Source: Polyangiaceae bacterium (GTDB lineage: Bacteria > Myxococcota_A > Polyangia > Polyangiales > Polyangiaceae). From it: a stretch of DNA of 64,000 nucleotides. The notes beneath the pieces were generated by a model. The model made no database searches. It was not told the DNA's origin and worked only from the letters and a program-made list of their open reading frames with translations. Below, in pieces: positions 31,897 to 41,126 of this stretch. Position 1 is the first letter of the stretch; each line of letters opens with the position of its first letter. The position numbers and the translations under genes were made by a program. The DNA lies in the NCBI GenBank assembly GCA_020846005.1, contig JADLEQ010000044.1, forward strand, positions 1-64,000. Reading direction: 5' to 3'.

Positions 31897-33930
31897 TCAT
31901 CGGCGCCTCCGGTCGCGTTTTGCCCCCAGCGCGTCGCGGATCCTCGGCATCGCCTCGCGGAGCTGCTCCGCCGTCCGCTGCCGCTGTACGAGGGCCGGGA
32001 GCAGGGGGGAGTCTTGCCCGCGGCGCAGCCGGACCAGGTCGGCGGCCTCGGCGGCCCCCGTGGCGGAGCCGAGGCGGAAGAGGAAGGCGAGGGCGCGATC
32101 CTCCGCCTCTTCGTCGAGCGCCCCGCTGCGCAAGGCGGCGAGCCACGCGCGCTCCGCCTGCAGCCGGCGCCCGCTCAGCATCTCGAGCTCCGCCGCCGCC
32201 GCCGGAGCTTGGCTGCCGGCTGCGGCGAGCGTGGCGATGCGGTCGAGCAGCTCGCCGAACGCGAGCGCGTCGGGGAACTCGGGGGAGATGCGCAGCGCCT
32301 GTCGTTGCAGGCGGCGCGCCTCCGCCAGCTCGCCGAGGCGGAGCGCGGCGCGCGCCACCTCGAGGACGTCGGTCGCCGTCGTGACCGTGCGCCGGTTCGC
32401 GCTCTCGACGTAGAGGGCGCGCGCGGTGTCGTAGTCGCCGCGCCACGAGGCGCAGTGCGCACGGAGCGCGGTGAAGCCGCACGTGCGGACGAACGGGCCG
32501 CGCGCCTCGCTCAGGTCGAGGACCTCGTCGGCCTCGGCGCACATCCGTGCGCGCTGGAGCAGATCGACGAGCGCGGACTCCGGCCCGCAGCTCTCGGGAG
32601 CGGTCGTCTCGACGGCGTCCACCCAGAAGGCGACCTCGTCGGCGAACAGCCCGATCCGTCGCTCGAGCGCGGGGAGGAAGCTCAGCCCGACCGCCGCGAG
32701 GAGCGCGGGCCCGCGCCATCCCCTCGCGGTGCGGGCGTCCAGCCAGCGCGCGCCGTACACGGTCAGCGTGGCGAGTGGGATGTAGAGCAGACGATCGCCG
32801 ACCGTGGCGCTCCACGCGAGCGGGATGACGTGGAGCACGAGGGCGAGTGAGACGCCCCCGAGCGCGAGCACCGCGCGCTCCTCGGCGTTCGCCCGCCGTA
32901 CGAGCGGCGGGAGCTTCCACGCGGCGAGCGCGAGCGCGACGCCACCGAGGGCGGAGAACGCGACCGCGGGCGACCCGACGACGCCGATCTGGGTCTGCGG
33001 AAACCACGGCAGCAGCGCGAGCCAGACGTAGCGGCCCGCCGCCTCGAGCACGGTGAGCGCGCGCTCCGCCGTGGTGAGTGCGACGCCGTGCGCGCTCGCG
33101 ACGACCGCGCCCGGCAGCGCCTGCGCTCTCAGCGCGAGGTAGATCGCCAGCGTCACGCCGGCGAGGCCCACCCGGACGAGCGCGTCGCCGGCCCGCCGCC
33201 GGGGCGCGGCGAGCCACGTCGAGCCCTCCGCGACGGCGATCGCCGCGAGCGCGGCGAGGCCGGCCTCCTTCGCCAGCAGCGCCGCGAGCGCGAGGAGCAG
33301 CGCGAGCGCGCGGCGCCCCGGGTGGCGCGGCGACCAGGCGAGCACCGCGCCGAGCCCGAACGTCGCGCAGAGCGTGTCGGTGCGGCCCGAGATCCACGCC
33401 ACCGACTCCGCGAGGCGCGGCGCGAGCCCCCACAGGAGCGCGCCGGCGCCGGCGCCTCGCGCGCCCGCTCCCGCGCGCCGCGCGAGCGCGAAGACGAGCG
33501 CGACGTTCACCAGGTGGAGCGCGACGTTCGTGAGGTGGAACCCGACCGCGTTCTCGCCGTGGAGCGCGCGATCCAGCGCCAGCGAGAGGACGGTCAGCGG
33601 GCGGTAGAACATGCCCGACCCGGCCACCTCGCTCCGCAGATCCCAGAACGGCGTGACCAGATACTCCCACGGCGCGTGGAGGCGCTCGGTCATCGGCTGC
33701 GTCACGAGCTGCAGGTCGTCCCACAAGAACGGACCGTCGAGCGACGGCGCGTACGCGGCCGCGATCACCACGAGCACCGCGAAGAGCGCCGTCGCCGGCC
33801 GCAGGCCAGGTGGCGTGGCCGCTCCGCCCGCCGGGGCCGCTGGCGGCGTGGAGGCTGCGCGGTCGTCCGGGTCGAGGCCCGCCGGCGTGTCGGGCGCGTC
33901 GGGCTCCTCTGGGTCGCGCGGGGCACTCAT
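31897..33930 (-). CDS. Polytopic GT-C-like membrane protein (TMTC-like) with helical-repeat tail
   Basis: A 677-residue protein: Pro/Ala-rich cytoplasmic N-terminus, about ten membrane helices, then about 250 periplasmic residues in TPR-like helices. The first loop has FLWDDLQLVTQPM, then FYRPLTVLSLALDRAL and FHLTNVALHLVNVALVFALA, patterns shared by TMTC/DUF1736 and other GT-C glycosyltransferases that use polyprenyl-phosphate sugars; the loop Asp-Asp is the usual catalytic or metal position. Acceptor and sugar are unknown. ATG 33930 was chosen; GTG 33969 is possible. Confidence 0.7.
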   Translation of the reverse strand: MSAPRDPEEPDAPDTPAGLDPDDRAASTPPAAPAGGAATPPGLRPATALFAVLVVIAAAYAPSLDGPFLWDDLQLVTQPMTERLHAPWEYLVTPFWDLRSEVAGSGMFYRPLTVLSLALDRALHGENAVGFHLTNVALHLVNVALVFALARRAGAGARGAGAGALLWGLAPRLAESVAWISGRTDTLCATFGLGAVLAWSPRHPGRRALALLLALAALLAKEAGLAALAAIAVAEGSTWLAAPRRRAGDALVRVGLAGVTLAIYLALRAQALPGAVVASAHGVALTTAERALTVLEAAGRYVWLALLPWFPQTQIGVVGSPAVAFSALGGVALALAAWKLPPLVRRANAEERAVLALGGVSLALVLHVIPLAWSATVGDRLLYIPLATLTVYGARWLDARTARGWRGPALLAAVGLSFLPALERRIGLFADEVAFWVDAVETTAPESCGPESALVDLLQRARMCAEADEVLDLSEARGPFVRTCGFTALRAHCASWRGDYDTARALYVESANRRTVTTATDVLEVARAALRLGELAEARRLQRQALRISPEFPDALAFGELLDRIATLAAAGSQAPAAAAELEMLSGRRLQAERAWLAALRSGALDEEAEDRALAFLFRLGSATGAAEAADLVRLRRGQDSPLLPALVQRQRTAEQLREAMPRIRDALGAKRDRRRR

Positions 33931-34053
33931 GGCGACGTGGGCGTCGGCGCCCCGGACCACGCTACCCACGATGGCGGCGCGGGTCGAGCCGACGAACCTG
34001 CCCGCGCGCCGGGCCCGGGCGAGGTCGTGGCCGCCGGGCTAGGCTGCGCGCCC

Positions 34054-35322
34054 ATGGACTACGACGTGATCGTGGCGGGCGCCGGCTCGGCTGGCGCGGC
34101 GACCGCGCTCGGCTGCGCCCGTCGGGGCCTGCGGGTGCTCTGCGTCGACCGGCGGCCGCTGGACGACGCGGGCGCGCGCTGGGTGAACGCCGTCCCCGCG
34201 CGCCACTTCGACCTGGCGGAGGTGCCACCGCCGAGCGGCGCCGAGCTCCGGGCGGCCGCGGGCCGGTTCCATCTGTTCGTGGGCGAGCAGGGCGCCAAGC
34301 TGACCGTCGAGGGGCACGACGCGCTCGAGGTCGACATGCGGCGCCTCGTGCAGCGGCTGCAGACGCTGGCGGCGGCGGCGGGCGCGGAGCTCCGCGGCGG
34401 GGTCGAGGTGCACCGCAAGGAGGCGCACGCGCTGGTCACCTCGGCGGGGAGGCTCACGGCGCGCTATTTCGTCGACGCCTCCGGGATGGCGGGGGTCGGC
34501 CTCCTCGGCGCGGGCCCGCCTCGTCGGCGGGACGTCTGCGCGGCCGCGCAACAGGTCCGCGCGCTGGCCGACCGCCGAGCGGCCGAGGAGTTCGTCGCTC
34601 ACCACGGCGCGGCGCCCGGGGAGACGCTCAGCTTCGCCGGTAGGGCGGGAGGGTACTCGGTGGTCAACGTCCGGCTCGAGGGTGACGAGGTCAGCCTGCT
34701 CGCGGGGAGCATCCCGGCGGACGGCCACCCGCCGGGGTCGGAGCTGCTCGCGCGCTTCGCCGCGGAGCACCGCTGGCTCGGGCCGGTGGTCTTCGGCGGC
34801 GCGCGCGCGATCCCGCTCGGTCGCCCCCACGCGCGCCTCGTGTCGGGGGACACGGCGGCCGTCGGCGACGCCGCCTGCCAGGTCTTCAGCGCGCACGGCT
34901 CGGGGGTCGGCATGGGCATGATCGCCGCCGCGCGCCTGGCCGGCGCGATCGCCGGGGACGGCGGGCTCCGGCAGTACGAGGCGAGGTTCCACGCCGAGTG
35001 GGGCGCGCTGCTGGCCGTGTACGACGAGTTCCGGCGCCTCTCGCAGCGGCTCCGCCCGTGGGAGCTCGAGCAGCTCGTCGCGCGCGGGCTCCTCGACGCC
35101 GAGGGCGCCAGCGCCGGGATGCGGCAGGAGCTCCCCCGCCTCGGAGCGCGGCGGGCCGCGCGCCTGGCCGTGCGCGCCGCGAGCGCGCCGGGGCTCGCCC
35201 GACCGCTGCTCGCGACGGGCGCGCGCGCGGCGGTCGGCGCGGCGTTGCGTGGCGCCTCGCCGCGGGCTCCTGCCCTGAGCCCGCTCTGGTCACGGGTCGC
35301 GACCGTCCTCGATCGCCGCTGA
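34054..35322 (+). CDS. Geranylgeranyl-reductase-family FAD oxidoreductase
   Basis: A 422-residue flavoprotein with the Rossmann motif VIVAGAGSAGAATALGCARR and a second FAD contact, AAVGDAACQVFSAHGSGVGM. Spacing and overall length match the geranylgeranyl reductase/halogenase-like group that reduces or modifies isoprenoid chains. The substrate is not determinable. It is divergent from the GT-C-like gene (123 nt apart) and its 3' end overlaps the convergent GNAT gene by 33 bp. Confidence 0.85.
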   Translation: MDYDVIVAGAGSAGAATALGCARRGLRVLCVDRRPLDDAGARWVNAVPARHFDLAEVPPPSGAELRAAAGRFHLFVGEQGAKLTVEGHDALEVDMRRLVQRLQTLAAAAGAELRGGVEVHRKEAHALVTSAGRLTARYFVDASGMAGVGLLGAGPPRRRDVCAAAQQVRALADRRAAEEFVAHHGAAPGETLSFAGRAGGYSVVNVRLEGDEVSLLAGSIPADGHPPGSELLARFAAEHRWLGPVVFGGARAIPLGRPHARLVSGDTAAVGDAACQVFSAHGSGVGMGMIAAARLAGAIAGDGGLRQYEARFHAEWGALLAVYDEFRRLSQRLRPWELEQLVARGLLDAEGASAGMRQELPRLGARRAARLAVRAASAPGLARPLLATGARAAVGAALRGASPRAPALSPLWSRVATVLDRR

Positions 35323-36033
35323 GCTCGGCGCCGCGGGCTCCTCCGCGGCCGCAGGCGGCGGGCCGTGATCGTCGGTCGCGAGGCGCGCGCGGACCGAGAG
35401 GACGCCCTCCGCCGCCAGCCGGAGCAGGCGCGCGAGGCCGGACAGGGCGCTCTCTGCCGGCACGCCGCCTCCCGCTCCGGGCGCGCCCGCGTCCGCGGTC
35501 GTCGCCGGGAGGGGGACGTCGAGCAGCACCAGATCGCGGTCGTGGTGGGTCACGGCGTCGAGGCCCAGGGCGTCGAAGAGGCGCAGCATCGGGTCGTTGC
35601 TCGCGAGGACCACGCAGCGGAACCGCCGGACGCCGCGCTCCACGGCGGCCGCGACCAGGCGACCGAGGAGCAGCGTCCCCAGGCCGAGGCCGTGCGCCGG
35701 GTCGACGACCGCGATCGCGGCCTCGGCGATCTCCGGCTCGATCGCGTCGCGCACGAACCGCGCGATTCCGAGCCCCTCACCGGCGACGCCGCCCGTGAGG
35801 CGCTGCGCGCCCAGCGCGAAGTGTCGGTCGCCGTCGACCTCCGTCAGGTATCGGAGCTCCGCGTCCGAGAGGGACGCCTTCGACCCGAGGAACCTCCGAT
35901 ACCGAGACTCGGGCGACAGCCGGGCGAAGCCGTCCCGGAGCAACGCCTTGTCCCCGGGGTGCACGCAGCGCACGAGCACCTCCGTGCCGTCGCGGAGGCG
36001 ACAATGCTCCGAGTAGCTCGGATCGTAGCGCAC
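35290..36033 (-). CDS. GNAT-family N-acetyltransferase
   Basis: A 247-residue protein whose residues 1-165 form a GNAT domain of the kind found at the end of protein acetyltransferase Pat: LRDGTEVLVRCVHPGDKALL, FARLSPESRYRRFLG, then AIAVVDPAHGLGLGTLLLGR carrying the acetyl-CoA loop (HGLGLG), and FDALGL. The last 80 residues are low-complexity Ala/Pro. GTG 36031-36033 is the first good start; the ribosome-binding site is weak. Substrate unknown, with protein lysine acetylation plausible. Confidence 0.82.
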   Translation of the reverse strand: MRYDPSYSEHCRLRDGTEVLVRCVHPGDKALLRDGFARLSPESRYRRFLGSKASLSDAELRYLTEVDGDRHFALGAQRLTGGVAGEGLGIARFVRDAIEPEIAEAAIAVVDPAHGLGLGTLLLGRLVAAAVERGVRRFRCVVLASNDPMLRLFDALGLDAVTHHDRDLVLLDVPLPATTADAGAPGAGGGVPAESALSGLARLLRLAAEGVLSVRARLATDDHGPPPAAAEEPAAPSSAAIEDGRDP

Positions 36034-36065
36034 GCGCCGGAGGATACCTCGGGGCGGAGGTCGCT

Positions 36066-37658
36066 TCAGCCGGTCGTGGTCGCGCTGGCGGCGCGCGCAG
36101 CGCTCTCTGCCGCCGCGCGCGCGACGTGTGGCAGCACCCGCGCGGTCCAGTCGATCGACGGGCGGTAGTGCGTGAAGAGGCCAGCCAGCGTGGAGAACAC
36201 GCGCCCGAGCATGACGAACTCCGGCGGGATGCGCACCACCGGATCCCGCCGGCTCTGCTCCACGACGCCGGCCATCTGCGCGATCATCTCGTCCCGCTCC
36301 GGCCAGCGGAAGCTCTCGCCGGAGGTCAGCGCCAGGCGAAACTGGTGCAGGAGGATCTGCGCGAACGCGTCGAGCGTCTCCGTGCGGCCGCTCGCCGTGG
36401 CGAAGCCGAGCTCGCCGAAGAGCATCGCCATCGCGGCGGTGTCTCCGCAAACGAAGGACGACAGCAGCCCGCCGAACCCGGTGCGCATCAGCTCGGGGAG
36501 CTGCTTGGTGCAGCCGAAGTCGAGCAGGACGAGGGCGCCGTCCTCCGCGACCAGGAAGTTCCCCGGGTGCGGGTCGGCCTGGAACTCGCCGCGCCCGAGC
36601 ACCTGTACGAGGTACGCCTCGAGGAGCCGACCGAGGAGATCGGACAACGCCTCCCGGCCCTCGGCGTCGCCTCGGGCGGCGAGCTCGTCGAGGACCGTCG
36701 CGATCTTGCGCCCGCGCTCGAAGGTCGTGGTGAGGACACGCCCGCTGCACAGCTCGGGGACGACGCGAGGGACGCGGACGCCCGCCAGTCCGGTGAACAC
36801 GGCGGCCATGCGCGTCGTCACCTCCGCCTCGCGACGGTAGTCGAGCTCGAGGCGGATCATCTCGGTGAGCTCGGCCGCGATCGTGGCGTAGTCCGTTCGA
36901 GGGAGCAGGGTCGCCAGGCTCTCGAGGAAGAGCTCGAGGAGCGCCATGTCGGCGTCCACCAGCTCCCCGATCCCGGGACGCTGCACCTTCACCGCGACCT
37001 CCAGCCCGGAGTGGGTCACGGCCCGGTGCACCTGGCCGATGCTCGCGGCCGCGATCGGCGCGGTGTCGAACGCGGCGAAATGCGTCTCCAGCGGCGCGCC
37101 GAGCTCCGCGGTGAGGAGCTCGGCGACCTCGGGCCAGGGGATCGCGGGGGCGGCGTCCTGGAGCTTCGAGAGCTCCGCGACCCACGCTGCGGGCATCACG
37201 TCCGGTCGCGCGGAGAGGAGCTGACCGACCTTGAGGAACGCGCCCCCCTGCTCCGCGCTCGTCGCGTAGAAGCGCGCGGCGTTCGTCGCGTGGAGTCCCT
37301 CGATGTAGCGGCGCGCCGCCTCGTCCGAGGTGAACGCCGCGCGGAGCTCGGTCCACCGGTAGCTGCCCGCCACCTTCGTGAGCATCCAGCTCGTCACGGC
37401 CAGCCGGGCCTGCCGCTGGCGCCAGCGGCGGGCGTCGCCCATCGCGTCGCCGAAGCCGCGCTTCGCGTCGGAGAAGCCGAGCGCCGCGTCCGCGGCGAGC
37501 TTGCGCGTCTCCCACGCGACCGCCTCGACGCTCCGGAGCACGGCGTCGAGCAGCGTCACCGCGGCGCGCACCTCGTTGCCGAGCGGGACCCCGCGGGCTC
37601 GGGGCCTCCTCCCGCGTGCGGGGGCGGGCGGGGCGGCGTGGGGCATCGACTGGGCCAT
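36066..37658 (-). CDS. AarF/UbiB-family (ABC1) atypical kinase
   Basis: A 530-residue ABC1 protein. The family-specific KxGQ motif is GGAFLKVGQLLSARPD, the Ala-rich nucleotide loop is APIAAASIGQVHRAV, and the kinase core has VAVKVQRPG, FQADPHPGNF and LVLLDFGCTKQ. UbiB/COQ8 relatives are ATPases needed for ubiquinone synthesis or lipid handling at the membrane; no other ubi genes are nearby. A Met-poor, Pro/Arg-rich N-terminus of about 25 residues precedes the domain. It lies 43 nt after a MerR-family gene and is probably its co-transcribed target. Confidence 0.9.
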   Translation of the reverse strand: MAQSMPHAAPPAPARGRRPRARGVPLGNEVRAAVTLLDAVLRSVEAVAWETRKLAADAALGFSDAKRGFGDAMGDARRWRQRQARLAVTSWMLTKVAGSYRWTELRAAFTSDEAARRYIEGLHATNAARFYATSAEQGGAFLKVGQLLSARPDVMPAAWVAELSKLQDAAPAIPWPEVAELLTAELGAPLETHFAAFDTAPIAAASIGQVHRAVTHSGLEVAVKVQRPGIGELVDADMALLELFLESLATLLPRTDYATIAAELTEMIRLELDYRREAEVTTRMAAVFTGLAGVRVPRVVPELCSGRVLTTTFERGRKIATVLDELAARGDAEGREALSDLLGRLLEAYLVQVLGRGEFQADPHPGNFLVAEDGALVLLDFGCTKQLPELMRTGFGGLLSSFVCGDTAAMAMLFGELGFATASGRTETLDAFAQILLHQFRLALTSGESFRWPERDEMIAQMAGVVEQSRRDPVVRIPPEFVMLGRVFSTLAGLFTHYRPSIDWTARVLPHVARAAAESAARAASATTTG

Positions 37659-37701
37659 GGCTGGGTTCTCCTCGGGTCGGGTTCGCGTGGGTCCCCTGGG
37701 A

Positions 37702-38523
37702 TCAACGCCGCCGTGTGGGCGGCAGCGAGCTGCTCCGTTGGACGAGCTCGCCGAGCGCGCGCTCCATTTCGCGCGCGAAGAGCACCCGGACCGCCTCACC
37801 GGCGATCGGGCGCCACGTCTCGAGAGCGCGCGCGCTGCGCTTCGGGTCCACCTCGCCGCGGCGCGCCGCCTTGACGAAATGCTCGACCAGCTCTTCGGCG
37901 AGCCGGCTGAAGCGCTTGCGCAGCAGCTCGATCGCGTGCACGGCGTCCGCGAGGTCGAGCCCGGCGGCGTCGACCTCGAGCGCCATCCGCAGCAGCGTGG
38001 GGCTCTCGACGACGTACGACGTAGCCCCTTCGCGCCGGAGGAAGCCCAGCCGCACGAGCTCCGCCACGAGCCCGGGCCGCGCGCCGTCGCCGAGCGCGGC
38101 CTTGAGCTCGTCCGCGCCGAGCAGGCGGGGGCGGTCCTCCGTCCACGGCGCTCGGAGCTGATCTCCCAACCCGAGCCACTCGGAGACGCTGAGCTCGCCC
38201 GCGTCCGCGCGCCCCACCAGGTCGCGGATCGCGCGCAGGTTCAGCCCCCGATCCTGGAGCTCGGCGACGAGCCGCAGCCGCTCCACGTGCGCGCCGTCGT
38301 AGTACGCGACGCGACCCTCGCGGCGCGGCGGCGGCAGCGCGCCCGACGACTGGTAGAAGCGGATCGTCCGGCTCGGGACGCCGGTCGACGCGGCGAGCTC
38401 GTCGATCGTGAAGCGCGCCGCGTCCGCGCGCGGCGACGCGGGCGCTCGGGTCGCGGGGGCCTCCGCCTCGCCCGCACCCGCAGCCGCGACCTCGCCCAGT
38501 CCGAACGCCGCGGCCGCCGTCAT
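37702..38523 (-). CDS. MerR-family transcriptional regulator with long effector domain
   Basis: A 273-residue regulator: about 35 Ala-rich residues, then a MerR helix-turn-helix (FTIDELAASTGVPSRTIRFY to YYDGAHVERLRLVAELQDRG) and a C-terminal effector region of about 160 residues with a second DNA-binding-looking winged segment (ARPGLVAELVRLGFLRREGA, then TSYVVESPTLLRM). No cysteine cluster is present, so metal sensing is unlikely; a small ligand or lipid is possible. An 18-bp perfect palindrome lies in its promoter, implying autoregulation of this gene and aarF. Confidence 0.88.
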   Translation of the reverse strand: MTAAAAFGLGEVAAAGAGEAEAPATRAPASPRADAARFTIDELAASTGVPSRTIRFYQSSGALPPPRREGRVAYYDGAHVERLRLVAELQDRGLNLRAIRDLVGRADAGELSVSEWLGLGDQLRAPWTEDRPRLLGADELKAALGDGARPGLVAELVRLGFLRREGATSYVVESPTLLRMALEVDAAGLDLADAVHAIELLRKRFSRLAEELVEHFVKAARRGEVDPKRSARALETWRPIAGEAVRVLFAREMERALGELVQRSSSLPPTRRR

Positions 38524-38533
38524 GATGGCGCCA

Positions 38534-38562
38534 TCAATAACCGTGACAGTCGCGACTGTCAA
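38534..38562 (-). promoter_or_regulatory. Promoter with overlapping 18-bp palindromic operator
   Basis: Minus strand: -35 TTGACA (38557-38562), 17-nt spacer, -10 TATTGA (38534-38539). The perfect palindrome TGACAGTCGCGACTGTCA (38544-38561) overlaps the -35 box and most of the spacer. A protein bound there would occlude polymerase or, MerR-like, twist the promoter. The predicted transcription start is only about 5 nt before ATG 38523, suggesting a nearly leaderless mRNA. Confidence 0.75.
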
Positions 38563-38615
38563 CACGACCCGATGCGGCCCAACTGCGGCAGCCGGCGCCT
38601 ACCGGCCCGGCACGA

Positions 38616-38972
38616 TCACCAGGCGCAACCGAAGGCCGCCATGCTCGTCTTGGCCTGGTCGAGCGCCTGCCGGCAGCCCTGGGCCAGGCCGGCCTTGGTC
38701 ATCGGGTTCTGCGCGGCCGTCTTCCAGCCCGTCCGCATGGTGTCGAGCGAGGTCTGGAACGTCGTGCGCTGGGCCTCAGGGACCTTGTCCTTGATGCACC
38801 TCTCGTACTTCGTCAGGTACTCGTCGCACTCGGCGATCCCCACGCCGCCGGCGACCGGCGCCGCCTCGGCGCCCGTGCCGGAGGGCTGTGGCTTGTCCTT
38901 CTTGCAGCCGAGGAGCGCCGCCACCACCAGCCCGAGCGCCAGGGCGCTCGTCCATCGCTTGCTCGCGTTCAT
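38616..38972 (-). CDS. Small lipoprotein (118 aa)
   Basis: Signal peptide with lipobox VVAALLGCKK, a short Pro/Gly linker, and a compact helical domain with four cysteines: AECDEYLTKYERCIKDKVPE ... GCRQALDQAKTSMAAFGCAW. The C-x7-C and C-x16-C pattern suggests a two-disulfide helical hairpin, common among small myxobacterial lipoproteins. It lies upstream of the MerR promoter on the same strand. Function unknown. Confidence 0.78.
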   Translation of the reverse strand: MNASKRWTSALALGLVVAALLGCKKDKPQPSGTGAEAAPVAGGVGIAECDEYLTKYERCIKDKVPEAQRTTFQTSLDTMRTGWKTAAQNPMTKAGLAQGCRQALDQAKTSMAAFGCAW

Positions 38973-39074
38973 TCGTCCGAACCTCCAGGCGGGGACGCCC
39001 CGCCGGGGCCCAGGTTAGCCGGGGCCGTCCCGCCGGGGAAGCGGCTCGGCGGGCATCGCGCCTAGGATGGGGAG

Positions 39075-40919
39075 GTGAGGAGCGACGCCACGGGTGCCGC
39101 GAACGGCCCGCCGCCGCCGGGCGGCGCCGTCGCGCGGTGGCTGGCCTCTCCGGTCGTGCTCGTGCTCGCGCCCCTCCTCGCCGTCGCGCTGTCTCTCTCC
39201 GCGCTCGGCGCGGGCCGGCAGCTCGAGGAGTGGGCGCCGGCCTCTGCTCACGGCCCGATCGCGTGGGAGAGCCTCGCGCGCGAGCTGGTGTTCGGGGCAC
39301 CGCCGCCCGCCCGCCACGAGATCCTCGCCTCCAGCTACGTCGCGAAGGATCTCGGACACATCCCCTGGTATGCGAGCCCGGAGCTCCGGGTGGCGCTGCG
39401 CCGGCCCCTCGCGGCGCTGTCGCACCGCTTCGACGCGTGGGCGGCGCCCGGGGGCGCCTGGTTCGCGCACGCGCACTCGCTCACGTGGCTCGCGGCGTTC
39501 GTGCTCGTGGCAGCGCTCGCGCTCCGGCGGGTGCTCGGCGCGGGACCCGTCGCTGGGCTCGCGGCGCTGGTGCTCGCGTGCGACGACTCGCGCGGCGTGA
39601 CCGTCGGCTGGCTGTCGAACCGCACGGCCCTCCTCTCGTGGACCTTCGGGCTCCTCGCGTTCCTCGCCCTCGACGCCGCCGCCGCCTCGCGACGGCCGCG
39701 CGCCCGCGCTGGACTCGCGGTCGCGAGCGGCCTGGCGACCTGGCTCGCGCTCAGCGCGGGCGAGTACGGGCTGGGCGCGCTCGCCTGGCTGCTGGCGCAC
39801 GCAGCGTTCCTCGACCCCCGGCCCGCCCGGGCCCGGCTCGTCGCGCTCGCGCCGACCCTGGCGGCCGTCGCCACCTGGGGCGCCGCGTACGTCAGGAGCG
39901 GGTCGGGGGCGACCGGATCCGGTGCGTACCTCTCGCCCGTCGCCGCACCCTGGCGATCCCTCGTCGAAGGATCGCAGCGAGCGCTGCTCCTGCTGGCGGG
40001 CGCGTTCGGCCCGCCGCTCGAGCCGGCGATGGCGCTCGGCCCCTCGGCTTGGCCGTGGGCTCTGGCGGCCTTCTACGCCCTGCTCGCGGCGTCGTGCGCC
40101 GTGGTGGCGTGGCTCACGGTGCGGTCCGTCCCGGCGCGCTTCCTCGCGGTCGCCGGCGTCGGGTCGGTGCTGCCGCTCACCGGCGCGCTGCCCTCGGAGC
40201 GTCTGCTCGGGCTCACCGCCGTCGCCGTGTCGGCGCTGATCGCGCTCGGGCTCGCCGCGCTGGTCGCGCCTGCGCGTCCGCTCCACGCGTGGCTCCGCTG
40301 GCTCCGCCCGCCGCTCGTGGCGGCGTGGCTCCTCTCGCACGTGGTGCTCGCGGCGTGGCTCGCGCCGTCCAAGGCTCGCGGCCTCGCGCGGGAAGCGGAC
40401 ACGGTGCGGCGGCTCGCCGCGTCCGCGCTCGACGGCGTGCCGCCGTCGGCGCAGCTCGTGCTGGTGAACTCACCCGGGGCGTACCTCGGCGCGGAGCTGG
40501 TGCGCGCGATCCACGCGCTGCCGCGCCCCCCGCCGGACCGCGTGCGCGTGCTGCACGGCGGGGACGGGCGACTGCTCGTCGATCGCGTGGCGAGCGACAC
40601 CCTCGGCGTCGTCCCCGAGGGCGGCTTCTGCGCCGCGCTCCACGCGCGCGTGTACCTCTCGCCGGAGGCGCCGTGGGCCGTCGACTCGGGCGTGCAACTC
40701 CGCGGCGTGCGCGTGCTCGTCGACGCGGTCGACGCGACGGGGTGCCCGACTCGCGCGAGGTTCGTGTTCGCGAGGGGGCTCGAGGGAGAAGGCGTCGTCG
40801 TCAAACACCTCGTCGACGGCGAGTACCGGCGGCTCGCCCTGCCGCCGGTGGGCGAGCGCCTGCTGCTCGGTGGCGCCGCGCCCGGCGGTGTGGGTCGCCC
40901 GCCCGAACCGCGGCCTTGA
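39075..40919 (+). CDS. Polytopic GT-C-like membrane protein
   Basis: A 614-residue protein with about ten membrane helices and a C-terminal soluble region of about 170 residues. The first loop contains VAKDLGHIPWYASPELRVAL, then RRPLAALSHRFDAWA, and the HAHSLTWLAAFVLVAALALR and NRTALLSWTFGLLAFLALDA blocks parallel the layout of the TMTC-like protein at 31897-33930. A role as a GT-C glycosyltransferase is suggested, but its loop lacks the WDD motif of the other protein. GTG start; GGAGGTGAGG upstream provides a weak ribosome-binding site. Confidence 0.65.
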   Translation: MRSDATGAANGPPPPGGAVARWLASPVVLVLAPLLAVALSLSALGAGRQLEEWAPASAHGPIAWESLARELVFGAPPPARHEILASSYVAKDLGHIPWYASPELRVALRRPLAALSHRFDAWAAPGGAWFAHAHSLTWLAAFVLVAALALRRVLGAGPVAGLAALVLACDDSRGVTVGWLSNRTALLSWTFGLLAFLALDAAAASRRPRARAGLAVASGLATWLALSAGEYGLGALAWLLAHAAFLDPRPARARLVALAPTLAAVATWGAAYVRSGSGATGSGAYLSPVAAPWRSLVEGSQRALLLLAGAFGPPLEPAMALGPSAWPWALAAFYALLAASCAVVAWLTVRSVPARFLAVAGVGSVLPLTGALPSERLLGLTAVAVSALIALGLAALVAPARPLHAWLRWLRPPLVAAWLLSHVVLAAWLAPSKARGLAREADTVRRLAASALDGVPPSAQLVLVNSPGAYLGAELVRAIHALPRPPPDRVRVLHGGDGRLLVDRVASDTLGVVPEGGFCAALHARVYLSPEAPWAVDSGVQLRGVRVLVDAVDATGCPTRARFVFARGLEGEGVVVKHLVDGEYRRLALPPVGERLLLGGAAPGGVGRPPEPRP

Positions 40920-41126
40920 TCTCGATTTCGCTCCACCCCGCGATGCAACGCGGAGCGGCGCGGCGTGGGGTCGCGGCGTGTGTGCGGCGAAGCGCTGCGG
41001 CGCGGCGAGCGGCGCGCCCGCGGTCGCGCGCCGCCCCGACCGACGAGCGCGACGCCGCCGCGCCACCCGGCAACCCCAGCCTCGTCCAGCGCGCGGCTCG
41101 CCGCCCGCGCCGCTCCATCGCCGCAC
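40920..41126. other. Gap with no convincing gene
   Basis: Every frame reads as Arg/Ala/Pro-rich low-quality protein on both strands. No repeats, RNA fold or promoter with a good -35/-10 pair was found. Together with the doubtful genes that follow, this is the least gene-like kilobase in the window. Confidence 0.4.
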
